A DNA stretch of 64,000 nt from Zafaria cholistanensis. Its GTDB lineage: Bacteria > Actinomycetota > Actinomycetes > Actinomycetales > Micrococcaceae. The notes under the pieces were generated by a model. That model was not told the DNA's origin, did no database searches, and saw nothing but the letters and a program-made list of their open reading frames with translations. Location of the stretch: NCBI RefSeq assembly GCF_008580665.1, contig NZ_BKDJ01000005.1, positions 139,589-203,588 on the forward strand, written 5' to 3'. Every line of letters begins with the position of its first letter. Positions within the stretch are counted from its first letter, which is position 1. This document shows positions 50,710 to 59,442 of this stretch, one piece after another. A program made the position numbers and the translations under genes.

Positions 50710-52806
50710 ATGGCCCCCACCGCCGGCGACCTTCCCGCACGCCTGCAGGGCGTGAAAGGGTACCTGTCGCGCCCCTTCCCGTTCGGGGTGTCCGCGCATG
50801 CCCCGGGCGCCCCGGACCTGCCGGACACGGTGAACGTGGCGGTGTATGCCCCGGGGCTGAAAGAGGTGGACATCTGGTTCGTCGACCCGTTGGGGCGCCT
50901 GGTTTCCGTGCCGCTCTTCGACGAGACCTACGACATCTTCCACGGCACCGTTGAACAGCTGCGTCCGGGGGCCCGCTACGCCTTTTGGGAGCGCGGGGCC
51001 AGCCTGCCGGAGAACGGCCAGCTCCTGCTGGACCCGTGGGGACGCGCGATCGAGCAGGACGACGCCGGCGTGTACTGGAGCGTCTACGTCGAGTCCGGCT
51101 TCGACTGGGGCGGCGACAGGCGCCTCCACGTGCCGTGGCGGGACACGGTGATCTACGAGGCGCACGTCAAAGGCCAGGCGATGCTGCACCCGGATATCCC
51201 GGAGGAGCTGCGCGGCACCTACGCCGGGCTGGCGCACCCGGTGATGGTGAAGCACCTGCAGGACCTCGGCGTGACCGCCGTGGAGCTGCTGCCCATCCAC
51301 TTCCATATCGACGAGCCGCACCTGCAGGAGCTGGGCCTGCCCAACTACTGGGGGTACAACACCCTGGGCTTCTTTGCCCCGCACTCCGGATATGCCACCG
51401 CGGCGGCCCGCGCGGCCGGGCCCAAAGCCGTGCAGGACGAGGTCAAGGGCATGGTCAAGGCCCTGCATTCGGCCGGAATCGAGGTGCTGCTGGACGTCGT
51501 GTTCAACCACACGGCCGAGGGCGGCAAGGACCAGCAGACCTACTCGTGGCGCGGCCTCGGGGACACCCAGTACTACCGCCACGACGCGGAGGGCCGGTAC
51601 TTCGACACCACCGGGTGCGGGAACACGCTGGATTTCAACCAGCCCACCGTGGTCCGCATGGCGCTGGATTCCCTGCGCCACTGGGTGGAGGAATACCACA
51701 TTGACGGATTCCGCTTCGACCTGGCGGTGGCGCTCAGCCGCGACACCCACAACCACTTCAACCCGCGGCACCCCTTCCTGGTGGCGCTGACCTCGGATTC
51801 GGTGCTGACCGGCACCAAGCTGATCGCGGAGCCGTGGGACGTCTCCATGGGCGGCTGGCAGACCGGGCGTTTCCCGCAGCCCTTCCACGACTGGAACGAC
51901 CATTTTCGCGACATCGTCCGCGAGTTCTGGGTCTCGGACCACGGCGCGCTCCTTGCGGGGGGCCAGGGCGGTTCGGTGGCGCGGCTGGCGTCCTGCCTGG
52001 CCGGCTCCCGCGACCTGTTTGCCCCCTCCGGCCGCGGGGCCCTGTCCTCGATCAACTTCGTTACCGCCCACGACGGCTTCACGCTGCGCGACCTGGTCAG
52101 CTACGACCGCAAGCACAACGAGGACAACGGCGAGGACAACCGCGACGGGCACAGCCACAACCGCAGCTACAACCACGGCCTGGAGGGCGCCACCGCGGAC
52201 GAGGAGCTAATGGCCCGGCGCCGCCAGACGGCCCTGAACGTGATGGCGACGCTGCTGCTCTCGCTGGGGGTGCCGATGCTCACCGCCGGGGACGAGATCG
52301 GCAAGACGCAGGAGGGAAACAACAACGCCTACTGCCAGGACAACCCGCTGACCTGGCTGGACTGGACGCTCTCCGAGGACCAGCGGACCATGCTGGAGAA
52401 CACCAGGGCGCTCATGCGCCTGCGCAAGGAGTTCATGGCCGGGCAGCCCCACACCTTCCCGACCCACGATGACAGTTCCTACATGCACTGGTTCAACGCC
52501 GAGGGCATGCCCATGCGGAGGGAAGAGTGGACCCGCCCGGAAACGCGGCTGGTCCAGATGCTGCTTGGATCCCCCGAAGGCAAGCTCGACGGGCTGGTGG
52601 TCTTCAACGGAAGCACCGAATCCGTGCGCATCCGCATGCCGGATCCGGACATCCTGCGGACCCTGCGCCCGCAGGACCGCCGGGGGACCACGTTCCAGCT
52701 GCAGTTCAGCACCGCGGAAGGGTCCCTGCGCCGGCGCGGCGCCACGCTGAAGGCCGGCGAGCCCGAACGTATCGAGGCGCACTCGGTCACCGTCTACCGG
52801 GCCTGA
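50710..52806 (+). CDS. glgX: Glycogen debranching enzyme GlgX
   Basis: An isoamylase-type enzyme that hydrolyses alpha-1,6 branches of limit dextrins left by phosphorylase. The 698-residue protein has an N-terminal CBM48 domain (residues 20-130). The GH13 barrel follows, with DVVFNHTAEG (near residue 265), GFRFDLAVAL (nucleophile Asp near 338), IAEPWD (acid/base Glu near 375) and NFVTAHDGFTLRDLVSY (near 452). YEAHVKGQ and the WGYNTLGFF block are typical of GlgX/TreX. The ATG lies 12 bases after rlmB. It converges with glgP across a very strong hairpin. It supplies linear dextrins to GlgP. Confidence 0.95.
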   Translation: MAPTAGDLPARLQGVKGYLSRPFPFGVSAHAPGAPDLPDTVNVAVYAPGLKEVDIWFVDPLGRLVSVPLFDETYDIFHGTVEQLRPGARYAFWERGASLPENGQLLLDPWGRAIEQDDAGVYWSVYVESGFDWGGDRRLHVPWRDTVIYEAHVKGQAMLHPDIPEELRGTYAGLAHPVMVKHLQDLGVTAVELLPIHFHIDEPHLQELGLPNYWGYNTLGFFAPHSGYATAAARAAGPKAVQDEVKGMVKALHSAGIEVLLDVVFNHTAEGGKDQQTYSWRGLGDTQYYRHDAEGRYFDTTGCGNTLDFNQPTVVRMALDSLRHWVEEYHIDGFRFDLAVALSRDTHNHFNPRHPFLVALTSDSVLTGTKLIAEPWDVSMGGWQTGRFPQPFHDWNDHFRDIVREFWVSDHGALLAGGQGGSVARLASCLAGSRDLFAPSGRGALSSINFVTAHDGFTLRDLVSYDRKHNEDNGEDNRDGHSHNRSYNHGLEGATADEELMARRRQTALNVMATLLLSLGVPMLTAGDEIGKTQEGNNNAYCQDNPLTWLDWTLSEDQRTMLENTRALMRLRKEFMAGQPHTFPTHDDSSYMHWFNAEGMPMRREEWTRPETRLVQMLLGSPEGKLDGLVVFNGSTESVRIRMPDPDILRTLRPQDRRGTTFQLQFSTAEGSLRRRGATLKAGEPERIEAHSVTVYRA

Positions 52807-52841
52807 GCGGCCCGCGGCGGTTCCGGACGCCAGCCCCGGAC

Positions 52842-52903
52842 GCGGGCTGCCCCCCCAAGGCGGCGGCACCGGAAGGTGCCGTCGCCTTGGGGGGGCAGCC
52901 CGC
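52842..52903. terminator. 29-bp-stem bidirectional terminator between glgX and glgP
   Basis: Arms 52842-52870 and 52875-52903 pair over 29 bp with one G-T pair and a GGAA loop. It fills the gap between the convergent glycogen genes and should separate the two transcripts completely. Confidence 0.88.
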
Positions 52904-52912
52904 CGTGCCCGG

Positions 52913-55531
52913 CTAGCTGGCGCTGGTGACCAGGCCCAGTTCGGGAACCGAAACGAGCGCGTGGTGCCGGGGCACCACCCGGACTCCGTAGCCGAAGGAA
53001 CCGGAACGCTCCAGCCGGAGGTCCCCGGTGAACAGGTATCGTCCGTCGCCCAGTTCCTCGGAGAGCTCGAGTTCGTGCACGGCCGGGTCGCTCAGCTCGT
53101 CGGCCTCGGTGACCGCTCCGTACACGGCCTGCACGGCGACGTCTTCCGGGTTGACCCCGGCGAGCCGCACGTAGGCGTCCACGCGGAACTTGTCGCCGAT
53201 GCTCGGCTCCTCCTCGAGTCCGATCGAGTCCACGTGCTCGACGGCGATCCCGTGCCAGGCGCTGCGGACCCGCCGCGCATAGGCGGCCAGCTCCTTGGCC
53301 CCGGCGAAGGACCCCTTAGCGGCGGCCTGGCCGGCCTGGGCCGCCGGCAGGTACAGCCGGGACACGTAGTCGCGGACCATGCGCTCGGCGGACACCTGCG
53401 GCCCCAGGTGGGAGAGCGTGTGCTTGATCATCTGCACCCACTGGTGCGGAACGCCTCCAACGGCCGCCTCGGACGGACCGGCCGCGCCGGCTCCGCCGGA
53501 GACCTGCACGCCGTAGAACCGGGGGGCGACCTCGTTCTCGATCAGCGCGTAGAGGGCGGCCGCTTCGATGTCGTCGCGGTGCTCGGGGGAGGACCCGGCG
53601 GGAGCGGTCGGGATCGCCCAGCCGTTTTCGCCGTCGTACATCTCGTCCCACCACCCGTCCAGCACTGACAGGTTCAGGCCGCCGTTCAGGGCGGCCTTCA
53701 TGCCGGAGGTGCCGCACGCCTCGAGCGGCCGCAGGGGGTTGTTCAGCCACACGTCGCAGCCCGGGAAGAGGGTGCGGGCCATGCGCATGTCGTAGTTGGG
53801 CAGGAACACGATCCGGTGGCGGACCGCCGGATCGTCGGTGAACCGGACCAGGTCCTGGATCATGCGCTTGCCGGCTTCGTCCGCCGGGTGCGACTTTCCG
53901 GCGATGACCAGCTGGACCGGGCGGGTTGGATGCAGAAGCAGCGCCTTCAGCCGGGCGGGGTCGCGCAGCATCAAAGTCAGCCGCTTGTAGGTTGGCACGC
54001 GGCGGGCAAAGCCAATGGTCAGCACGTCCGGGTCCAGCACGGACTCGGTCCAGCCGAGCTCCATCCTGCTGGCGCCGCGCTTGAGCCAGGAGGCGCGCAG
54101 GCGTTCGCGCACGTCCGCAATCAGCTGCTCGCGCAGGCGCCGGCGCAGGGCCCAAAGGTCCGCGTCCGGAACGTCCGCCGCCAGGGACCAGTTCGGCTCC
54201 TCCCCGTCCCCGGTCCCGGCCGCGGCCCCGAAGCGCTCCCGGGCAAACGCGGCAAGCATCGGATCCACCCAGGTGGGCACGTGGACGCCGTTGGTCACCG
54301 AGGTGATCGGGACCTCCTCGACGTCGAACCCGCTCCACAGTCCGGAGAACATCCGGCGGGAGACGCGCCCGTGCAGCTTGGCCACGCCGTTGGCCCGCTG
54401 CGCCAGCCGCAGCCCCATGACCGCCATGTTGAAGGTCGCGGGGTCTCCGCCCGGGTAGTCCTCCGAGCCCAGTTTCAGGATGTTTTCCGTCGGCACGCCC
54501 GGCGCCAGCCCGGCCCGCAGGAAGTGGCCCACCTGCAGCGCCTCAAACCGGTCGATTCCGGCCGGGACGGGGGTGTGCGTGGTGAACACGGTGGAGGCGC
54601 GGACCGCGGCCAGGGCCTCGTCCCAGGCGAGGCCATCATCCATCAGTTCGCGGATGCGCTCGACGCCGAGGAAGCCGGCATGTCCCTCGTTGGTGTGGAA
54701 CACTTCCGGGGCGGGTCCCCCGGTCAGCCGGGCGTGGATGCGCAGTGCCTGGACCCCGCCCATGCCCAGCAGCAGCTCCTGCTGCAGGCGGTGGTCGCCG
54801 CCGCCGCCGTAGAGGCGGTCGGTGATGACGCGCGCGGCGTCGTCGTTGGCGGGGATGTTCGAATCAAGCAGCAGCAGCGGGATGCGGCCGACGTCGGCGC
54901 GCCAGATGTGCGCGCGCAGCCGCCGCGCGTCGGGCAGCGGCAGGGAGACCACGGCGGGGGTTCCATCCGCCTCGCGCAGAAGCGTCAGCGGCAGCCCGTC
55001 CGGGTCCAGGACGGGGTAGGTTTCCTGCTGCCACGCGTCGCGCGAGAGGGACTGCTTGAAGTAGCCGGCCTGGTAGAACAGGCCGACCCCGACGATGGGC
55101 ACCCCGAGGTCGCTGGCGGCCTTCAGATGGTCGCCGGCAAGGATGCCCAGTCCTCCGGAGTACTGCGGCAGCGCCGCGGTGATCCCGTATTCGGGGGAGA
55201 AATAGGCGATGGCGCGCGGCGCCTCGGCCCCCAGCTGCTGCTGGTACCAGCGCGGCTCGGTGAGGTACCGCTGCAGGTCGGCGACCTGGCGCTGGACCTC
55301 CGAGACAACGTCGGAATCCATGGCCAGGGCTTCGAGCCGGACCCGGTCGAAGCTGCCCAGCAGGGCAACCGGGTCTTCCCGGACTTCTTCCCAAGCGTCC
55401 GGATCGAGGCTGCGGAAGAGGCGGGCGGTGGGTTCGTGCCAGGACCAGCGCAGGTTCGCGGCGAGCGCGGCGAGTCCGGCAATCGGGGCGGGCAGGACGG
55501 TCCGTACGGTAAATCGTCGAATGGCCTTCAC
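52913..55531 (-). CDS. glgP: Alpha-glucan phosphorylase
   Basis: Releases glucose-1-phosphate (or acts on maltodextrins) from alpha-glucan. The 872-residue protein belongs to the bacterial alpha-glucan phosphorylase subfamily. It starts with an N-terminal DUF3417-type helical region (LAALAANLRWSWHEPTARLF) and continues with YFSPEYGITAALPQYSGGLGILAGDHLKAASDLG. The PLP-binding region near EACGTSGMKAALNGGLNLSVLDGWWDE (about residue 640) is intact. The start is GTG 55531; TAGCGT lies seven bases upstream without a ribosome-binding site. It is divergent from glgE, sharing a 111-bp promoter region. Confidence 0.94.
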   Translation of the reverse strand: MKAIRRFTVRTVLPAPIAGLAALAANLRWSWHEPTARLFRSLDPDAWEEVREDPVALLGSFDRVRLEALAMDSDVVSEVQRQVADLQRYLTEPRWYQQQLGAEAPRAIAYFSPEYGITAALPQYSGGLGILAGDHLKAASDLGVPIVGVGLFYQAGYFKQSLSRDAWQQETYPVLDPDGLPLTLLREADGTPAVVSLPLPDARRLRAHIWRADVGRIPLLLLDSNIPANDDAARVITDRLYGGGGDHRLQQELLLGMGGVQALRIHARLTGGPAPEVFHTNEGHAGFLGVERIRELMDDGLAWDEALAAVRASTVFTTHTPVPAGIDRFEALQVGHFLRAGLAPGVPTENILKLGSEDYPGGDPATFNMAVMGLRLAQRANGVAKLHGRVSRRMFSGLWSGFDVEEVPITSVTNGVHVPTWVDPMLAAFARERFGAAAGTGDGEEPNWSLAADVPDADLWALRRRLREQLIADVRERLRASWLKRGASRMELGWTESVLDPDVLTIGFARRVPTYKRLTLMLRDPARLKALLLHPTRPVQLVIAGKSHPADEAGKRMIQDLVRFTDDPAVRHRIVFLPNYDMRMARTLFPGCDVWLNNPLRPLEACGTSGMKAALNGGLNLSVLDGWWDEMYDGENGWAIPTAPAGSSPEHRDDIEAAALYALIENEVAPRFYGVQVSGGAGAAGPSEAAVGGVPHQWVQMIKHTLSHLGPQVSAERMVRDYVSRLYLPAAQAGQAAAKGSFAGAKELAAYARRVRSAWHGIAVEHVDSIGLEEEPSIGDKFRVDAYVRLAGVNPEDVAVQAVYGAVTEADELSDPAVHELELSEELGDGRYLFTGDLRLERSGSFGYGVRVVPRHHALVSVPELGLVTSAS

Positions 55532-55642
55532 ACGGTGAACGCTAGCGCAGATGCCCCCAATGTGTGTTGCGGCACGGTAAACACTGCGCCATTGTCGGCG
55601 ATTCCTTGGCCTTTGACGTGGATTGTGGATAGCGTCTATGCC
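55532..55642. promoter_or_regulatory. Divergent glgP/glgE promoter region with twin -10 boxes
   Basis: Both genes use the same hexamer TAGCGT exactly seven bases before a GTG start: 55544-55539 for glgP (minus) and 55630-55635 for glgE (plus). For glgE, TTGGCC (55606-55611) lies 18 bp further upstream as a -35 candidate. The symmetry suggests coordinated leaderless expression of synthesis and breakdown. Confidence 0.6.
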
Positions 55643-57673
55643 GTGAGCACAGGACTGCAGAGCAGCTTCGGCCGGATTCCCGTCACCGCCCTCCACCCCG
55701 TGGTCGAGGGCGGGCGCTACCCGGCCAAGGCCATTCCGGGTGAAGACATCAGGGTGGAGGCGTTGGCCTTCCGCGAGGGACATGACAGTTTGGGGGCCAC
55801 AGCGGTCCTCTACGGCCCCGACGGGCTGGAGGTCCAGCGCGTGCGCATGGTTCCGGGCCCCCCGGGGACCGACACCTGGGAGGGCTGGCTGCGCCCCCAC
55901 TCGGAAGGGGCCTGGGAGTTTGAGGTCGAGGCATGGGACGACCCCTACGGCACCTGGCGGCACGACGCGCGGATCAAGGTCGGGGCCGGGATCGACGTCG
56001 AACTCATGCTCGCCGAGGGAGCCAGGCTGCTCACCGATGCGGCCGCCGCGATCGGGAATGCCAACGATTCCGCCCGGAACGACGCCGACACGGTCCGCCG
56101 TGCCGCCTGGGTGCTGGCCGACGGGCTGCTGAACCCGGTCGAGCGGCTCGCGGCGGGAATTTCCCCGGAGGTTCAGGACGTACTGAACCGCCGTCCCATC
56201 CGCCGAATGGTCACCCACAGCGGACGCTTCCCGATCAAGGTCGAGCGCGAGCGGGCCGGCCGCGGGGCCTGGTACGAGTTCTTCCCGCGCTCCGAAGGCG
56301 CCGTCTACCATCCGGAGAGCGGCACCTACACCAGCGGCAACTTCCGCACCGCCGCGGAACGGCTCGACGCCGTCGCCGCCATGGGCTTCGACGTGGTCTA
56401 CCTGCCCCCGATCCACCCGATCGGGCGCACCCACCGCAAGGGCCCGAACAACACTTTGGTCGCGGGCCCGAACGACCCGGGTTCCCCGTGGGCCATCGGC
56501 GCGCCCGAGGGCGGGCACGACGCCATCCACCCCGATTTGGGCACCGTCGAGGATTTTGCCGCCTTCGTGCAGCGGGCCCGCAAGCTGGGCCTGGAGGTCG
56601 CCCTGGACCTGGCCCTGCAGGCCTCCCCGGACCACCCGTGGGTCGAGGCCCACCGGGAGTGGTTCACCACCCGCATCGACGGGTCCATTGCCTACGCGGA
56701 AAACCCCCCGAAGAAGTACCAGGACATCTACCCGCTGAACTTCGACAACGATCCCGAGGGCCTGGCCCACGAGGTGCTGCGGATCGTGCTGCTGTGGGTG
56801 TCCCGCGGGGTGGACATTTTCCGCGTGGACAACCCCCACACCAAGCCGCTGTGGTTCTGGGAGTGGCTGATTACCCGGGTCAACGAGCAGCACCCGCAGG
56901 TGGTGTTCCTCGCCGAGGCGTTCACCCGCCCGGCCATGATGCACGCGCTGGGCCGGGCCGGCTTCCAGCAGTCCTACACCTACTTCACGTGGCGCAACAC
57001 CAAGAAGGAGCTGCAGGAATACCTCACCGAGGTCAGCCGGGTCAGCGATGCGTTCTTCCGCCCCAACTTCTTCGTGAACACCCCGGACATCCTCACCGAG
57101 TACCTGCAGTTCGGCGGCCCCGCGGCCTTCCGCATCCGCGCCGTGCTGGCCTCCATGGCGGCGCCGCTGTGGGGCGTCTACGCCGGGTACGAGCTCTACG
57201 AGCACGTCGCCCGCCCCGGGGCCGAGGAGTACATCGACAACGAGAAGTTCGAGTACAAGCCGCGCGACTTCGCCGGCGCCGAGGCTGCGGGCCGTTCGCT
57301 GGCCCCCTACCTGGCCCGGCTGAACCGGATCCGCCGCGACCATCCGGCGCTGGGGGACCTGCGCAACCTGGTGCTGCACACCAGCAGCGACGACGCGACC
57401 ATCGCCTTCAGCAAGTCCAAGGTCCCGTCGCCGGGCGCCCCCGCGGACACCGTGATCGTGGTGGTCAACACCGACCCCCACGGGGCCCGGGAAGGCGCGG
57501 TGACGCTGGACCTGGAAGCGCTTGGGCTGCGCCCGGAGGACCTCGACGAGGACGGGCGCTTCACCGTCGACGACCTGCTCACCGGGCAGACGTGGAAGTG
57601 GGGTGCCCACAACTACGTCCGGCTGGACCCCTACGTGGAGCCGGCCCACATCCTGCACGTCCGGAGGAACTGA
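55643..57673 (+). CDS. glgE: Alpha-1,4-glucan:maltose-1-phosphate maltosyltransferase
   Basis: Elongates alpha-glucan by transferring maltosyl units from maltose-1-phosphate; central enzyme of the GlgE pathway. The 676-residue protein has the N-terminal beta-sandwich and helical insertion (residues 1-200) and a GH13_3 barrel. Family blocks are YLPPIHPIGRTHRKGPNN (near 258), the nucleophile in FRVDNPHTKPLWFWEW (Asp near 396) and LAEAFTRP (acid/base Glu near 425), with KYQDIYPLNFDND. The GTG start is probably leaderless. treS follows two bases later in one operon. Confidence 0.96.
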   Translation: MSTGLQSSFGRIPVTALHPVVEGGRYPAKAIPGEDIRVEALAFREGHDSLGATAVLYGPDGLEVQRVRMVPGPPGTDTWEGWLRPHSEGAWEFEVEAWDDPYGTWRHDARIKVGAGIDVELMLAEGARLLTDAAAAIGNANDSARNDADTVRRAAWVLADGLLNPVERLAAGISPEVQDVLNRRPIRRMVTHSGRFPIKVERERAGRGAWYEFFPRSEGAVYHPESGTYTSGNFRTAAERLDAVAAMGFDVVYLPPIHPIGRTHRKGPNNTLVAGPNDPGSPWAIGAPEGGHDAIHPDLGTVEDFAAFVQRARKLGLEVALDLALQASPDHPWVEAHREWFTTRIDGSIAYAENPPKKYQDIYPLNFDNDPEGLAHEVLRIVLLWVSRGVDIFRVDNPHTKPLWFWEWLITRVNEQHPQVVFLAEAFTRPAMMHALGRAGFQQSYTYFTWRNTKKELQEYLTEVSRVSDAFFRPNFFVNTPDILTEYLQFGGPAAFRIRAVLASMAAPLWGVYAGYELYEHVARPGAEEYIDNEKFEYKPRDFAGAEAAGRSLAPYLARLNRIRRDHPALGDLRNLVLHTSSDDATIAFSKSKVPSPGAPADTVIVVVNTDPHGAREGAVTLDLEALGLRPEDLDEDGRFTVDDLLTGQTWKWGAHNYVRLDPYVEPAHILHVRRN

Positions 57674-57675
57674 AT

Positions 57676-59442
57676 TTGGCGAACCCGTACCAGCTCAATG
57701 CGCCCGGAATCTCCCACGATCCCAACTGGCACCGGAAAGCGGTGTTCTACGAGGTGCTGGTGCGGGCCTTCGCCGACTCGAACGGCGATGGCTGCGGAGA
57801 CCTGAGCGGGCTGATCGACCGCCTGGACTACCTGCAGTGGCTGGGGGTGGATTGCCTGTGGATCCCTCCGTTCTTCAAGTCCCCGCTGCGCGACGGCGGC
57901 TACGACATCTCCGACTACTACGACGTCCTGGACGACTTCGGCACCATCGGGGATTTCAAGCGGCTGGTCGCCGAGGCCCACGCCCGCGGGCTGCGCGTGG
58001 TGATCGACCTGCCCCTGAACCACACCTCCAACGAGCACCCGTGGTTCAAGGCCTCGCGCAGCGAGCCGGACGGCCCCTACGGGGACTTCTACGTCTGGAG
58101 CGACACCGACGAGCTCTACAAGGATGCGCGCATCATCTTCGTGGACACCGAGGAGTCCAACTGGACCTTCGACCCGGTCCGGCGCCAGTTCTTCTGGCAC
58201 CGCTTCTTCCACCACCAGCCGGACCTGAACTTCGAAAACCCGCGCGTCCACGAGGCCATGTTCGACGTCGTCCGCTTCTGGCTGGACCTGGGCGTGGACG
58301 GCTTCCGCGCCGACGCCATCCCCTACCTCTATGAGGAGGACGGCACCAACTGCGAAAACCTCCCTGGCACGCACCAGTTCCTGCGCCGGCTGCGCGCCAT
58401 GGTGGACACCGAGTACCCGGGACGGGTCATCATTGCCGAGGCCAACCAGCCCCCGCACGAGGTGGTCGAGTACTTCGGCACCCCCGAGGAGCCGGAATGC
58501 CACATGTGCTTCCATTTCCCGATCATGCCCCGGATCTTCTACGCGCTCCGCGACCAGTTGGCCGCACCCATCATCTCCACCCTGGAGCAGACCCCGCCGA
58601 TCCCGCCCGGCACCCAGTGGGCCACCTTCCTGCGCAACCACGACGAACTGACCCTGGAGATGGTCACCCCCGCCGAGCGCGAGGCGATGCTCGGCTGGTA
58701 CGCCCCCGACTCGCGCATGCGTGCCAACATCGGCATCCGCCGCCGGCTCGCCCCGCTGCTGGACAACTCCCGCGCCGAACTGGAACTGATCCACGCGCTC
58801 CTGCTCTCCCTGCCGGGAAGCCCCTTCCTCTACTACGGGGACGAGATCGGCATGGGGGACAACATCTGGCTCGAAGACCGTGACGCCTCGCGCACCCCGA
58901 TGCAGTGGAATCCGGACCGCAACGCCGGGTTCTCCTCCGCGGACCCCGGCAAGCTGTACCTGCCGGTGGTCCAGTCCCTGGTCTACAACTTCACCAACGT
59001 CAACGTCGAGCAACAGCTGGCCCACAGCAGCTCGATGCTTCACTGGCTGCGCCAGGTGCTGGGCGTGCGCCGCGAACACCCCGTCTTTGGCCTCGGCAGC
59101 TACCGCAACATCCCCGCGAGCTCGCCCAGCGTCCTCGCCTTCCTGCGCGAGCTGCCCCCGGAGGAGGAGGGCAGGGACGGCGAGGCGGTGCTGTGCATCT
59201 ACAACTTTTCCCAGCACCCCGTGGCCGCCCGCCTGGAGCTGACGGACTTTGCCGAGCGCGGGCTGCGCGATGTCTTCGGCGGCACCGTGTTCCCGGGGGT
59301 TTCCCCCGATGGAACGCTCCAGATCATGCTCGGCTCGCAGGGGTTCTACTGGCTGCGCCTGCGCTCGAGCCGTTCCGATTCAAACTCCCCGGCCACCAGC
59401 GCCATGCCCGTTCTGTCCCCCGAAGGAGTGATGGCCCGATGA
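57676..59442 (+). CDS. treS: Trehalose synthase (maltose alpha-D-glucosyltransferase)
   Basis: Interconverts trehalose and maltose, feeding maltose to maltokinase. The 588-residue GH13_16 enzyme has [40 protein letters not shown] (nucleophile Asp near 213), IIAEANQPP (Glu near 255), [11 protein letters not shown] and [12 protein letters not shown] short Ser-rich tail ends the chain. The start is TTG 57676, preceded by GGAGGAACTGAAT, two bases after the glgE stop. Its stop overlaps the ATG of the maltokinase-GlgB gene (ATGA at 59439-59442). Confidence 0.95.
   Translation: MANPYQLNAPGISHDPNWHRKAVFYEVLVRAFADSNGDGCGDLSGLIDRLDYLQWLGVDCLWIPPFFKSPLRDGGYDISDYYDVLDDFGTIGDFKRLVAEAHARGLRVVIDLPLNHTSNEHPWFKASRSEPDGPYGDFYVWSDTDELYKDARIIFVDTEESNWTFDPVRRQFFWHRFFHHQPDLNFENPRVHEAMFDVVRFWLDLGVDGFRADAIPYLYEEDGTNCENLPGTHQFLRRLRAMVDTEYPGRVIIAEANQPPHEVVEYFGTPEEPECHMCFHFPIMPRIFYALRDQLAAPIISTLEQTPPIPPGTQWATFLRNHDELTLEMVTPAEREAMLGWYAPDSRMRANIGIRRRLAPLLDNSRAELELIHALLLSLPGSPFLYYGDEIGMGDNIWLEDRDASRTPMQWNPDRNAGFSSADPGKLYLPVVQSLVYNFTNVNVEQQLAHSSSMLHWLRQVLGVRREHPVFGLGSYRNIPASSPSVLAFLRELPPEEEGRDGEAVLCIYNFSQHPVAARLELTDFAERGLRDVFGGTVFPGVSPDGTLQIMLGSQGFYWLRLRSSRSDSNSPATSAMPVLSPEGVMAR

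Noticed and set aside
55933..57660. Plus-strand upstream extension of the treS frame inside glgE
   Set aside because: It is out of frame with glgE and has the Arg/Pro/Gly-rich composition of a shadow frame. The TTG at 57676 has a strong ribosome-binding site and the family N-terminus.
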